This document shows, in pieces, positions 1 to 6,480 of a stretch of 8,531 nt of DNA. Source of the DNA: Actinomycetota bacterium. GTDB lineage: Bacteria; Actinomycetota; Humimicrobiia; Humimicrobiales; Humimicrobiaceae. Below the pieces are notes generated by a model that had not been told where the DNA came from, ran no database searches, and saw only the letters and a list, made by a program, of their open reading frames with translations. The DNA lies in the NCBI GenBank assembly GCA_023380915.1, contig JAMCSM010000112.1, positions 1-8,531 on the forward strand, given 5' to 3'. Position numbers and translations under genes: made by a program. Within the stretch, counting starts at the first letter, position 1. The number at the start of each line of letters is the position of its first letter.

Positions 1-578
1 ATCAACCGGTAAAAGGATTGCCTATATCCACTGTTTATGCTGACGCTTACACAGGATTCATGGAGTTGACTAAATATATTATTAATCTGGGACATAGAAA
101 CATTGCATTTCTCAGAAGTTTTAAAAAGTATTCAGTTGCAGATTGTAGATTTCAAGCATACGTTGACGTTTTAAAAGAATCGAACATAGATATTGATAAA
201 AATTTAATAGAGGAATGTGATTTTACTGCAATTTCAGCTTATGAAGCCACAGAAAAATTGTTATCTAGAAGTAAACCATCAGCAATAATTTGTGTAAGTG
301 ATTTAGTGGCGATAGGAGCTTTGAAATTTGTACTTGAAAAAGGAATCAGAGTTCCAGAAGATATTGCAATTACTGGTTATGATAACATCTCGTTATCAGC
401 ACTAATGACTCCTGGATTAACAACGGTCCAGGAACCAATAAAAAAAATGGCTAGAAATGCAGTTAATATTCTTGTTAGAAAAATCAATAATAAAAAAGAA
501 AAAAATGAAAATACTGTTTTAGGAGTTAAGTTGCTAATAAGAGAATCAACAGAAATAAAGAGAACTATTAATTCTTGA
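1..578 (+). CDS. LacI-family transcriptional regulator, C-terminal part (5' end outside window)
   Basis: This is the effector-binding half of a LacI/GalR-type repressor, a cytoplasmic DNA-binding protein that releases its operator, or binds it, in response to a sugar. The frame is open to the window edge (first whole codon at position 3, reading QPVKGLP), so the TTG at 18 is not a real start; the helix-turn-helix domain and hinge lie upstream. Family hallmarks are visible in order: the LGHRNIAFL strand after the first subdomain, PSAIICVSDLVAIGAL (the effector-pocket 'nD..A.G' region), GIRVPEDIAITGYDNI, then the TPGLTTVQEP segment and the LLIRESTE C-terminal strand. It ends at a TGA at 576-578. 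Its position upstream of and parallel to the transporter genes makes it the probable local regulator. The family call is firm; effector and operator are unknown. Confidence 0.93.
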   Translation, partial: QPVKGLPISTVYADAYTGFMELTKYIINLGHRNIAFLRSFKKYSVADCRFQAYVDVLKESNIDIDKNLIEECDFTAISAYEATEKLLSRSKPSAIICVSDLVAIGALKFVLEKGIRVPEDIAITGYDNISLSALMTPGLTTVQEPIKKMARNAVNILVRKINNKKEKNENTVLGVKLLIRESTEIKRTINS

Positions 579-590
579 ATTTTATAAATG

Positions 591-658
591 AACCACTTTT
601 AAGGGTTAATATTTTGAGAAATTAATTTGGGAAAAATGAAATTGAACCCTCAAGTGTT
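591..658. repeat. Interrupted inverted repeat downstream of the LacI-family gene
   Basis: The arm at 594-610 (CACTTTTAAGGGTTAAT) pairs with 641-656 (ATTGAACCCTCAAGTG). CACTT, AGGGTT and AAT match exactly, with small bulges between them, and the pairing extends two bases further at 591-592/657-658 if one C is bulged. The 30-nt spacer is AT-rich. It starts 12 nt after the repressor stop codon. There is no T-run after the right arm, so it is not a standard intrinsic terminator; it could be a long-loop mRNA 3' structure or the footprint of a decayed element. Confidence 0.4.
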
Positions 659-762
659 ACTACAGATGATAAAAAAATTATCTTAAAAAAAATAATAGGA
701 AAAAAGAATTGATCCATATTGAAAAGGAATTTGAAGAAATTTTATATTGTAAATAAGGATTT

Positions 763-791
763 TTGACCTTGTGATTATTTATTAAAATATT
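763..791 (+). promoter_or_regulatory. Candidate sigma-70-type promoter for the transporter operon
   Basis: TTGACC at 763-768 matches 5 of 6 consensus -35 bases. With a 17-nt spacer, AATATT at 786-791 matches 4 of 6 of the -10 box; alternatives are TAAAAT at 783-788 (short spacing) and TATTTA at 788-793 (19 nt). It would start transcription near 798, just ahead of the SD-led mini-ORF at 816 and the paired hairpins. In AT-rich DNA such matches arise by chance, so this is a candidate only. Confidence 0.35.
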
Positions 792-800
792 TAAGAAATA

Positions 801-901
801 AGAGAGGTGATTTATATGAAATAAATTATGAGATTTGCTTATATTTTAGCATGGTGGCCATAAATAAACAAATCTCAGAGGTAATTTTATTAAAAATTGC
901 C
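801..901 (+). promoter_or_regulatory. Structured leader with mini-ORFs upstream of the binding-protein gene
   Basis: A strong SD (AGAGAGGTGA, 801-810) sits 5 nt before ATG AAA TAA (816-824), a two-codon ORF. The next ATG in the same frame (828-830) opens an 11-codon ORF reading MRFAYILAWWP and ending at TAA 861-863. That ORF lies across a hairpin with perfect 9-bp arms, TGAGATTTG (829-837) and CAAATCTCA (869-877), containing an inner ATGG/CCAT stem (851-854/858-861). A second hairpin follows at once: GGTAATTTT (880-888) with AAAATTGCC (893-901), including one G-U pair. Neither hairpin has a T-run, so they are not intrinsic terminators as written. The binding-protein SD lies about 20 nt further on. 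The arrangement could be a translation-coupled regulatory leader, or merely the scar of a lost small gene. Confidence 0.35.
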
Positions 902-935
902 AAGTAAGTAAACAATTAAAAAGGAGTATGTAAAA

Positions 936-2273
936 ATGAAAAAGCCATTATTATGGTTCTTGGTACTAGTATTAAGTGTAGCTATGGTAGTAGGTGTTTC
1001 ACTTACAGGATGCAAAACTACTACAGTAGCAACTACAACCGCTGCAGCTACAACAACTGCAGCCGAGACTACAGCAGCATCTGAAACAACTGTGGCTACT
1101 TCAAATACGCAAAAGGTCACTCTTAATTGGTGGGTTGGTTCATGGGAATACCAGCCTGACGGCCGAGCTCAAAAATTGGCTGCTGATTATGAGAAATTAA
1201 ACCCTAATATTACTGTTGTAGTAACTCCACTTGTTTGGGAGGGATTTCATGAGAAAGAGCTAACAGCTTTAACGGCTAAACAAGAACAACCAGATATTAT
1301 GAATATTGCTGGTGTCGTATGGGGTCAAGAATTTGCCGCAACAGGAGGTCAATTGGACGTAACTAAAATAATTGATGAGATAGGAAGGAGTGCTTTTGCT
1401 CCGGCAACATTTCAGTGGTCCCAGATTAGCGGCAAGGATTATGGATTGCCATATAGAGTTGAAACAAGTGCTCTATATTATAATAAAACTATGTTTAGTA
1501 AAGTTGGTTTAACTGACCCTCCGAAAACTATTGCTCAATTAGCAGAGTATGCAAAAAAACTTACCACAGGTGGTGTTGCTGGTTTAGCATTGCCACTGAA
1601 TAAGAGCGATATCAATTCAGCTGTAAGTTTTAGATCATTTTTACGTTCATATGGTGGAGACTTTATGAATGCCGATCAAACAAAAGCCACATTCAATACA
1701 AAAGAAGCTATAAATGCTCTTACCTACTATGCAGATTTATTTTTAAAAAGTAAAGTGTTACCATCAGATGCTTTAGCAATGAATCTAGATAATACAGCCA
1801 CTGCATTTGGTGCTGGCCAGGCAGCTATGTGTATAGATTACCCATCTCGTTTGAAAATGTTTAATGATGCAAAGTTAGACTACGGTGTAGCATTAATACC
1901 AGGAATGAATGAAAGTACACCTGGTAGTTGGGATCTTGGAGGATGGAGTTATAGCATCTCAGTAGGTAGCAAGAATCAGGATGAAGCAGTTAAATTTGTT
2001 AAATTTTTGCTAAAACCCGAAAATGATGCTTATTTTACAGACGGACTTCCGGCTATAATTGAGGGTGGTAAGGCAGCAAAGTTTTCTGATCCTAAGTATC
2101 AGGTCTTTATTAAACAAATGATGTATGCTCCTTCTCTAATTTCGATTCCCCAAGGGCCAGCTATTGAATCAGCAGTTTCTGTTGCCCTGCAGCGCATCTT
2201 TACAGGTGAAGATATTACAAAGGTAGCCAATGAAGTAAACATTGAAATTCAAGGACTCATTGATAAGAAGTAA
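936..2273 (+). CDS. ABC transporter sugar-binding lipoprotein (SBP_bac_1 family)
   Basis: This is the extracytoplasmic solute-binding protein of a carbohydrate ABC importer: it captures the sugar outside the membrane and delivers it to the two permeases encoded next. The ATG is 9 nt after AGGAG (922-926). Residues 1-25 are a lipoprotein signal peptide (MKK, hydrophobic core, LTGC lipobox), so Cys26 should be lipidated. Residues 28-58 form a Thr/Ala-rich flexible linker. The mature fold starts at about V61 (VTLNWWVGSW), followed by the PDIMNIAG strand and the family signature near 169-186 (YGLPYRVETSALYYNKTM). Length of 445 aa fits MalE/UgpB-like proteins, which are usually 410-450. The family call is strong; the substrate (oligosaccharide, glycoside or polyol) cannot be read from sequence. 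Confidence 0.95.
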   Translation: MKKPLLWFLVLVLSVAMVVGVSLTGCKTTTVATTTAAATTTAAETTAASETTVATSNTQKVTLNWWVGSWEYQPDGRAQKLAADYEKLNPNITVVVTPLVWEGFHEKELTALTAKQEQPDIMNIAGVVWGQEFAATGGQLDVTKIIDEIGRSAFAPATFQWSQISGKDYGLPYRVETSALYYNKTMFSKVGLTDPPKTIAQLAEYAKKLTTGGVAGLALPLNKSDINSAVSFRSFLRSYGGDFMNADQTKATFNTKEAINALTYYADLFLKSKVLPSDALAMNLDNTATAFGAGQAAMCIDYPSRLKMFNDAKLDYGVALIPGMNESTPGSWDLGGWSYSISVGSKNQDEAVKFVKFLLKPENDAYFTDGLPAIIEGGKAAKFSDPKYQVFIKQMMYAPSLISIPQGPAIESAVSVALQRIFTGEDITKVANEVNIEIQGLIDKK

Positions 2274-2293
2274 ATAAAGAATAAAATAAATTA

Positions 2294-2331
2294 AAATATA
2301 TGAGGCTGTAAGTATACAGCCTCATATATTT
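2294..2331 (+). terminator. Perfect 17-bp hairpin between binding-protein and permease genes
   Basis: The arm at 2294-2310 (core TATATGAGGCTGTA) is exactly complementary to 2315-2331 (core TACAGCCTCATATA) around an AGTA loop. It lies 21 nt after the binding-protein stop. Only a short T-rich stretch closes the stem (ATATATTTGAGA), so termination is probably partial. Hairpins at this position in ABC importer operons are known to give higher expression of the binding protein than of the permeases, through partial termination or by protecting the upstream mRNA from 3' exonucleases. That role is inferred here from position. Confidence 0.7.
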
Positions 2332-2395
2332 GAGAAGGTTTCATAAATTAAATAATTATAATTTATATTGTACTAAAAAGAGACTATTGTTATAA

Positions 2396-3337
2396 ATGAA
2401 TGTACCAAAGCTTGAATCTAATACAGAATTTAAACAAAAAATTGAATCATATAAGATAAAAGGAAAAATAAGATATGGAATAGAAGACAGGCCTTTTATT
2501 TTTATTTTTCCAGCAATGCTTCCTATATTATTCATTATCTTATATCCAGTTTTTTATAACTTGTATATAAGTTTCTTTAGGACTAATTTGGCAGGTATTG
2601 GTACTCGAAGGTGGATAGGATTTCAAAATTTTATAGATCTCTTATCTTCTGGTGTATTCTGGAAAGTTTTAAGCAATACCATTATCTGGGTGATAGGAAT
2701 TACTTTTTTATTGGAATTACTAGCACTTTTTGCTGCACTCTTACTTAATCAGAAAATACATGGACGTGGTATTTTTCGAACTATTCTTCTGTTACCCTGG
2801 GTTATTCCAGGAGTGGTTACTGGCATTTTATGGAGATATATGTTTGACGCAAAGTTTGGCGTTATTAATGACATATTATTACGTCTCAATTTAATTAAGG
2901 ATTATGTACCATGGCTTGCTCAGATGAATACATCTTTACTTACAGTAATGATAGCTTATATCTGGAAGGTATTCCCAATGATTATGATTATAATTTTAGC
3001 AAGTCTTCAAGGCATACCCAATGAGATCTATGATGCTGCTTTAATTGATGGAGCTGGGCATTGGCAAACTTTACGTTATATTGTGTTGCCTTTAATAAAA
3101 AATGCAATATCTATAACCATACTATTTACTGTTATTCTAGCATTTAACTCATTTGATTTAACTTATGTCATGACTGGGGGAGGGCCAGTCAATAGTTCAG
3201 AGATTCTTGGCATGTATATATTTAATCTTGGATTCCGCCATGTTAATTTTGGTGCTGCCTCAGCAACAGGTACCTTGATGTTCATAGTTTCCCTGGGGTT
3301 GATTATTTTTTATGTAAAACGACAAAGTCGACAATAA
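2396..3337 (+). CDS. Carbohydrate ABC transporter permease, MalF/UgpA type
   Basis: One of the two inner-membrane subunits forming the sugar translocation channel. Six membrane segments are visible at about residues 34-60, 93-117, 127-146, 181-204, 236-259 and 287-307. The cytoplasmic EAA loop that contacts the ATPase is present at 210-232 (EIYDAALIDGAG ... LPL), with the DGA core intact. The C-terminal TGGGPVNSSE motif before the last helix is typical of MalF-type subunits. The ATG at 2396 has only a weak SD (AAAAAGAG, about 2375-2382), and no other in-frame start is better; weak initiation agrees with lower expression than the binding protein. The N-terminal cytoplasmic tail of about 30 residues is charged. 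Length of 313 aa is normal. It is followed after 10 nt by the second permease. Confidence 0.95.
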   Translation: MNVPKLESNTEFKQKIESYKIKGKIRYGIEDRPFIFIFPAMLPILFIILYPVFYNLYISFFRTNLAGIGTRRWIGFQNFIDLLSSGVFWKVLSNTIIWVIGITFLLELLALFAALLLNQKIHGRGIFRTILLLPWVIPGVVTGILWRYMFDAKFGVINDILLRLNLIKDYVPWLAQMNTSLLTVMIAYIWKVFPMIMIIILASLQGIPNEIYDAALIDGAGHWQTLRYIVLPLIKNAISITILFTVILAFNSFDLTYVMTGGGPVNSSEILGMYIFNLGFRHVNFGAASATGTLMFIVSLGLIIFYVKRQSRQ

Positions 3338-3347
3338 AGGAATAAGT

Positions 3348-4178
3348 TTGCGTAAAAGAAAATTCTTTGAATCAATACTAATTTACCTAGGTTTAGTTGG
3401 GATATCAGTATTTGCACTATTTCCCTTTGTATGGATGGTATTAACTTCTCTTAAAAATAAAAATGAAGTTTATACAGTACCACTTACATGGATACCTAAA
3501 CATTTGACGTGGCAAAATTATCATAATTTATTAAATTTAGGTTTCTACCGTTATTTCTTAAATAGCATTTTTGTGGCATCTGTTGTTACGTTAATTACTG
3601 TCTTTATATCCATTTTGGCTGCCTATGGATTTAGTAGATTCCGATTTAAAGGTAGAGATATTTTATTTGCATCAACTTTAATGGGTTATCTCTTACCCAT
3701 TTCTGTTATGATTTTACCTATCTATATTCTAATTAGTAAAATTAAACTCATAGACACTTATTCATCATTAATAATAGTTTATATATCAATTGTTATTCCG
3801 TTCTCAGTTTGGATATTGACAGGATATATTGATACTATACCACGTGATTTAGATGATGCTGCAATGATTGATGGATGCACTAGAATTCGAGTTTTGTTTA
3901 ATGTTTTAGTTCCCCCTGCAATGCCAGGAATCGTTGCAGTAGGACTCTTTGCATTCATTACAGCATGGCAAGAATTTCTTTTTGCATTAATCCTTATTAA
4001 TAGCATGGGCAAGTGGACTTTACCCTTGGCTATGGTATCGTTTATTGGACAAATTGAAATCAATTGGGGTTCAATGATGGCAGCGGCGCTAATAACAACT
4101 TTACCGCTTACAATAATTTTTGTGTTTTTACAAGGGAAATTGATATCTGGTTTAACTGGCGGTGCGGTCAAAGAATAA
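3348..4178 (+). CDS. Carbohydrate ABC transporter permease, MalG/UgpE type
   Basis: Partner permease of the preceding gene; the two form the membrane channel of the importer. I take the TTG at 3348 as start: an SD (AAAGGA, 3336-3341) overlaps the stop codon of the upstream gene and sits 6 nt before it, which suggests translational coupling, and the resulting MRKRKFFESIL start is right for the family (276 aa; usual 270-290). Six membrane segments lie near 10-32, 73-95, 106-129, 140-160, 192-217 and 243-262. The EAA loop is at about 168-190 (DLDDAAMIDG ... LVPP), and the C-terminal GLTGGAVKE is the typical MalG-type ending. In the EAA loop the usual DGA reads DGC. No ATPase gene follows; a shared MsiK/MalK-like ATPase encoded elsewhere would be needed. 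Confidence 0.94.
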   Translation: MRKRKFFESILIYLGLVGISVFALFPFVWMVLTSLKNKNEVYTVPLTWIPKHLTWQNYHNLLNLGFYRYFLNSIFVASVVTLITVFISILAAYGFSRFRFKGRDILFASTLMGYLLPISVMILPIYILISKIKLIDTYSSLIIVYISIVIPFSVWILTGYIDTIPRDLDDAAMIDGCTRIRVLFNVLVPPAMPGIVAVGLFAFITAWQEFLFALILINSMGKWTLPLAMVSFIGQIEINWGSMMAAALITTLPLTIIFVFLQGKLISGLTGGAVKE

Positions 4179-4181
4179 TTA

Positions 4182-4248
4182 AAGAAGGGGGTGAGTTGAT
4201 GTTTTTTAAACACCAAAGATGAATATTTTTAAATTAAAAACCTTGTAA
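4182..4248 (+). other. SD-led mini-ORFs in the gap between permease and oxidoreductase
   Basis: An SD-like run (AAGAAGGGGGTGA, 4182-4194) precedes ATG 4199-4201, which opens a 7-codon ORF (MFFKHQR, stop TGA 4220-4222). An overlapping ATGA leads into a second, 9-codon ORF (MNIFKLKTL, stop TAA 4246-4248). Neither is recognisable. They may be the start of a gene that was deleted, or a leader that couples translation toward the oxidoreductase; chance is also possible in DNA this AT-rich. Confidence 0.25.
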
Positions 4249-4250
4249 GT

Positions 4251-4273
4251 AAAGTTTGAAAGTTTAAAACTTT
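4251..4273. repeat. Short palindrome with half-site repeat before the oxidoreductase gene
   Basis: AAAGTTT (4259-4265), one central A, then AAACTTT (4267-4273) form a perfect odd palindrome, and a further direct copy of AAAGTTT lies at 4251-4257. It is 40 nt upstream of the oxidoreductase ATG. It could be a regulator-binding site, but it is A/T-only apart from two G/C positions and may be chance. Confidence 0.25.
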
Positions 4274-4312
4274 TAAAAAGGCAAAAAGAAAATAATTTAT
4301 AGGAGGAATGTT

Positions 4313-5377
4313 ATGCAAAAAAAAATAAGGTTTGGTATTGTTGGTTTAGTTCATGATCATGTATGGCCTGTTTGGAACGAAGGATATATTCGTGAACTAT
4401 TAAATTTAAAGGATGTTGAAATTATTGCTGTTGCTGACACAAATCAGGAACTTCTCATTCGCGCTAATAAAGATTTTAATATTAATAAAAATTACCTTAA
4501 TTATAAAGAAATGCTTAATAAGGAAGAATTAGATGCTGTATTGATGGCTTTGCCCAATGACGAGAAAGCTGATGCAATCGAATTGTTAGCTGCAAAAGGA
4601 ATACATGTTTTAATGGATAAACCAATGGCTGCAACATTAGATCAAGCTAACAGGATTTATAAAGCTGCAGAAAAAGCAGGAATTAAATTACTTGTTAACT
4701 GGCCTTCAGCATGGGATCCTGCAATACAGAAGGCGTTATCATTAATCCAGCAAGGAGAGATTGGTAATATTTTTGCAATAAAAGCTGGCATGTCTAATCC
4801 AGGTCCTGAAAATCATGGGTGCACAAAATATTTTTTAGAGTGGTTATTTTCTGCTGAAAAAAATGGAGGTGGAGCACTAGTTGATTATTGTTGTTATGGA
4901 ATCCTATATGCACTTACAATTTTAGGATTGCCTAAAAAGGTAATTGGGAGTGACGGAAGATATATTAAGAAAAACATCACAGCAGAGGACAATGCTTTAG
5001 TAGTAATGGAGTATCCCAATGCATATGCAATTTCTATGGGAAGTTGGTCAGAGTATGGTGCAGATAATACCCCTCAAGAATTTGAATTTGATAATAAAAA
5101 AATTTATTTTGGAGGTGAGACCGGAGCCATTGTTGTTAAATCATTTGAAAATAAATTTCATATTATATCAGCAAATTATCCAAAGGGTAAAATATTTACA
5201 GGTGAATCTTTAAAAGAAAATGACAATAATGGCCCTGCTTATTTTGTAAAATGCATTAAAGAGGATCTTCCAATTGAAGGAATGGTTAATCCAAAATTAT
5301 GCCGTGATGTCCAAGAAGTTATGGAAGCAGCTTATATCTCTATAAAAACAGGGAAAAAAGTTGAGCTACCTATTTAG
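4313..5377 (+). CDS. Gfo/Idh/MocA family NAD(P)-dependent oxidoreductase
   Basis: A cytoplasmic dehydrogenase that oxidises or reduces a hydroxyl/keto group of a sugar, polyol or glycoside using NAD(P). The start is set by a full SD (AGGAGG, 4301-4306) 6 nt before the ATG. The N-terminal Rossmann domain (about 1-125) has the dinucleotide loop in FGIVGLVHDH, the acidic end of strand two (VADTN, near 40-44) and DAVLMALP (74-81). The catalytic-lysine motif EKP appears as DKP with Lys103. The C-terminal domain begins around 130; in GGGALVDYCCYG the Asp is residue 191 and the usual catalytic His four residues on is Tyr195. Length of 354 aa is typical. It heads the catabolic part of the locus, 134 nt after the permease, and probably acts together with the TIM-barrel gene that follows. 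Substrate unknown. Confidence 0.92.
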   Translation: MQKKIRFGIVGLVHDHVWPVWNEGYIRELLNLKDVEIIAVADTNQELLIRANKDFNINKNYLNYKEMLNKEELDAVLMALPNDEKADAIELLAAKGIHVLMDKPMAATLDQANRIYKAAEKAGIKLLVNWPSAWDPAIQKALSLIQQGEIGNIFAIKAGMSNPGPENHGCTKYFLEWLFSAEKNGGGALVDYCCYGILYALTILGLPKKVIGSDGRYIKKNITAEDNALVVMEYPNAYAISMGSWSEYGADNTPQEFEFDNKKIYFGGETGAIVVKSFENKFHIISANYPKGKIFTGESLKENDNNGPAYFVKCIKEDLPIEGMVNPKLCRDVQEVMEAAYISIKTGKKVELPI

Positions 5378-5468
5378 GAATAATTATATTGTAAAAATTA
5401 AATAAAAATTTTATTTTTATTTATAAGAGAGTGTTATTAATATTATTAAAATAAAAAGGAGAATAATT

Positions 5469-6416
5469 ATGAAATTAGCGCTTTACTCTGTTTCTTATTC
5501 AGGAATTTGGTATAAAGGAGAAGCGTTATCACTAGAAGAATTCATTACCAAGGCAGCAGAATATGGATTTGATGGAATTGAGATAGACGCCAAAAGACCA
5601 CATGGATTTCCTCCAGATTTAGATGCAAAACGGAGAAAAGAAATACGAAAAATGGCTGAAAATAAAAATCTTGAGATATGCGCAGTTGCAGGAAATAATA
5701 ACTTTGTCAGCCCATTTGACGAACTGAGGGAAAATGAAATATTAATGTTAGCGGAACAGTTGCGGTTAGCCAGAGACCTGGGCTCTCCATTTCTGAGAAT
5801 TTTTCTTTCTTGGAGAGGAATAAATAGAATTAATGGAATTGCCAATTATAGTATTCCAGTTAAGTATGATATAGATCACATATCTCCTGATGTTACAAAC
5901 CTTCAACGCTGGAAATGGGCAAAAGATGCAATAATAGAAGGTGTCAAGATAGCTGAAAGATATGGTGTTACGATGGTTTTACAAAATCATGGACCTTTAA
6001 TACAAAACTATAGAGACATGTTAAGTACAGTAAAAGAAATAGGTTCAGAACATCTTAAATGTTGTTTTGATTGTCCCTGTGAAAGTATCCAAAGTGATGA
6101 CTATATCAAACAGGCTGTTAATGAGGTAGGGGATCTACAAGCATATTCTCATTATAATGGTGAGTTTGAAAAGAAAAATGGTAAAATAGTACTTACTTAT
6201 AATAGAGGTTATCAAACACCTTTTGATCTTGGTGCAGGATTGACTAATTACCCCGTATTCATCAAAGCTTTAAAGAATATTGGATACAAAGGATATATGT
6301 CTTATGAGTTCTGTCACTCACCTTTAGATGAATACAAAAATATATGCGGTATTGAGAGAATCCATGAACAGGTACAATATGCTAAGGAATATATGGTTGG
6401 CTTAATTAATAATTGA
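5469..6416 (+). CDS. TIM-barrel sugar isomerase/epimerase-like protein (AP_endonuc_2 superfamily)
   Basis: Predicted cytoplasmic metal-dependent enzyme of the xylose isomerase-like TIM-barrel superfamily, which includes hydroxypyruvate isomerase, ketose 3-epimerases, inosose dehydratase and C-glycoside-cleaving subunits. The SD AAGGAGA (5456-5462) is 6 nt before the ATG. The barrel starts with MKLALYSVSYSGIWY and the strand GFDGIEID (33-40). Probable metal or active-site positions are Q172 and H174 (LQNHG), D201 (CCFDCP), H228 (YSHYNGEF) and E280 (SYEFCH). The first ligand, often Glu in the superfamily, is Gln here. Length of 315 aa is within range. Next to an oxidoreductase, it may act on a keto-sugar or keto-glycoside. 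The KRPHG segment (43-47) and the overall N-terminus recall, from memory, proteins linked to C-deglycosylation; that link is tentative. The exact reaction is unknown. Confidence 0.87.
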   Translation: MKLALYSVSYSGIWYKGEALSLEEFITKAAEYGFDGIEIDAKRPHGFPPDLDAKRRKEIRKMAENKNLEICAVAGNNNFVSPFDELRENEILMLAEQLRLARDLGSPFLRIFLSWRGINRINGIANYSIPVKYDIDHISPDVTNLQRWKWAKDAIIEGVKIAERYGVTMVLQNHGPLIQNYRDMLSTVKEIGSEHLKCCFDCPCESIQSDDYIKQAVNEVGDLQAYSHYNGEFEKKNGKIVLTYNRGYQTPFDLGAGLTNYPVFIKALKNIGYKGYMSYEFCHSPLDEYKNICGIERIHEQVQYAKEYMVGLINN

Positions 6417-6480
6417 TATATAGAAAAAAAGTATAAAATTAGGTTATTTTATTCTTTAAAAACTAAAAATTTATAAAACT

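Larger units (their letters stand above)
579..935. other. 357-bp AT-rich intergenic region between repressor and binding-protein genes
   Basis: I see no protein-coding gene here beyond mini-ORFs. The stretch holds an interrupted inverted repeat right after the repressor stop (591-658), a small A/T hairpin (668-682), a candidate promoter (763-791) and a structured leader (801-901), each listed separately. Read by eye, it contains no CpG dinucleotide, so no classical LacI-family operator with a central CG can be placed in it. Confidence 0.7.

Noticed and set aside
18..20. TTG as start of the LacI-family gene
   Set aside because: The frame is open to the window edge, and the protein lacks its DNA-binding domain if started here.
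890..1120. Open frame on the - strand opposite the signal peptide and linker
   Set aside because: Its Val/Ala-rich composition is just the complement of the Thr/Ala codon repeat of the real lipoprotein gene.
2357..2362. Perfect TATAAT before the first permease
   Set aside because: No -35 box at acceptable spacing (TTGAGA is 21 nt away) and no extended -10 TG; expected by chance in such AT-rich DNA.
3779..4216. Open frame on the - strand opposite the second permease
   Set aside because: Antisense shadow of a convincing membrane protein; no recognisable domain and no supporting context.
5019..5213. Short + strand frame inside the first oxidoreductase
   Set aside because: Out of frame with a clearly conserved gene and without its own SD.
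5399..5423. Perfect 11-bp inverted repeat between oxidoreductase and TIM-barrel genes
   Set aside because: All A/T with a 3-nt loop, thermally weak and low in complexity; not a convincing terminator.
5495..5845. Open frame on the - strand opposite the TIM-barrel gene
   Set aside because: Shadow of a well-supported gene, without family features.
6414..6416. TGA as a sense codon (alternative code), suggested by the mini-ORFs ending in TGA
   Set aside because: TGA ends two full-length genes at the expected lengths, and Trp is coded by TGG throughout.
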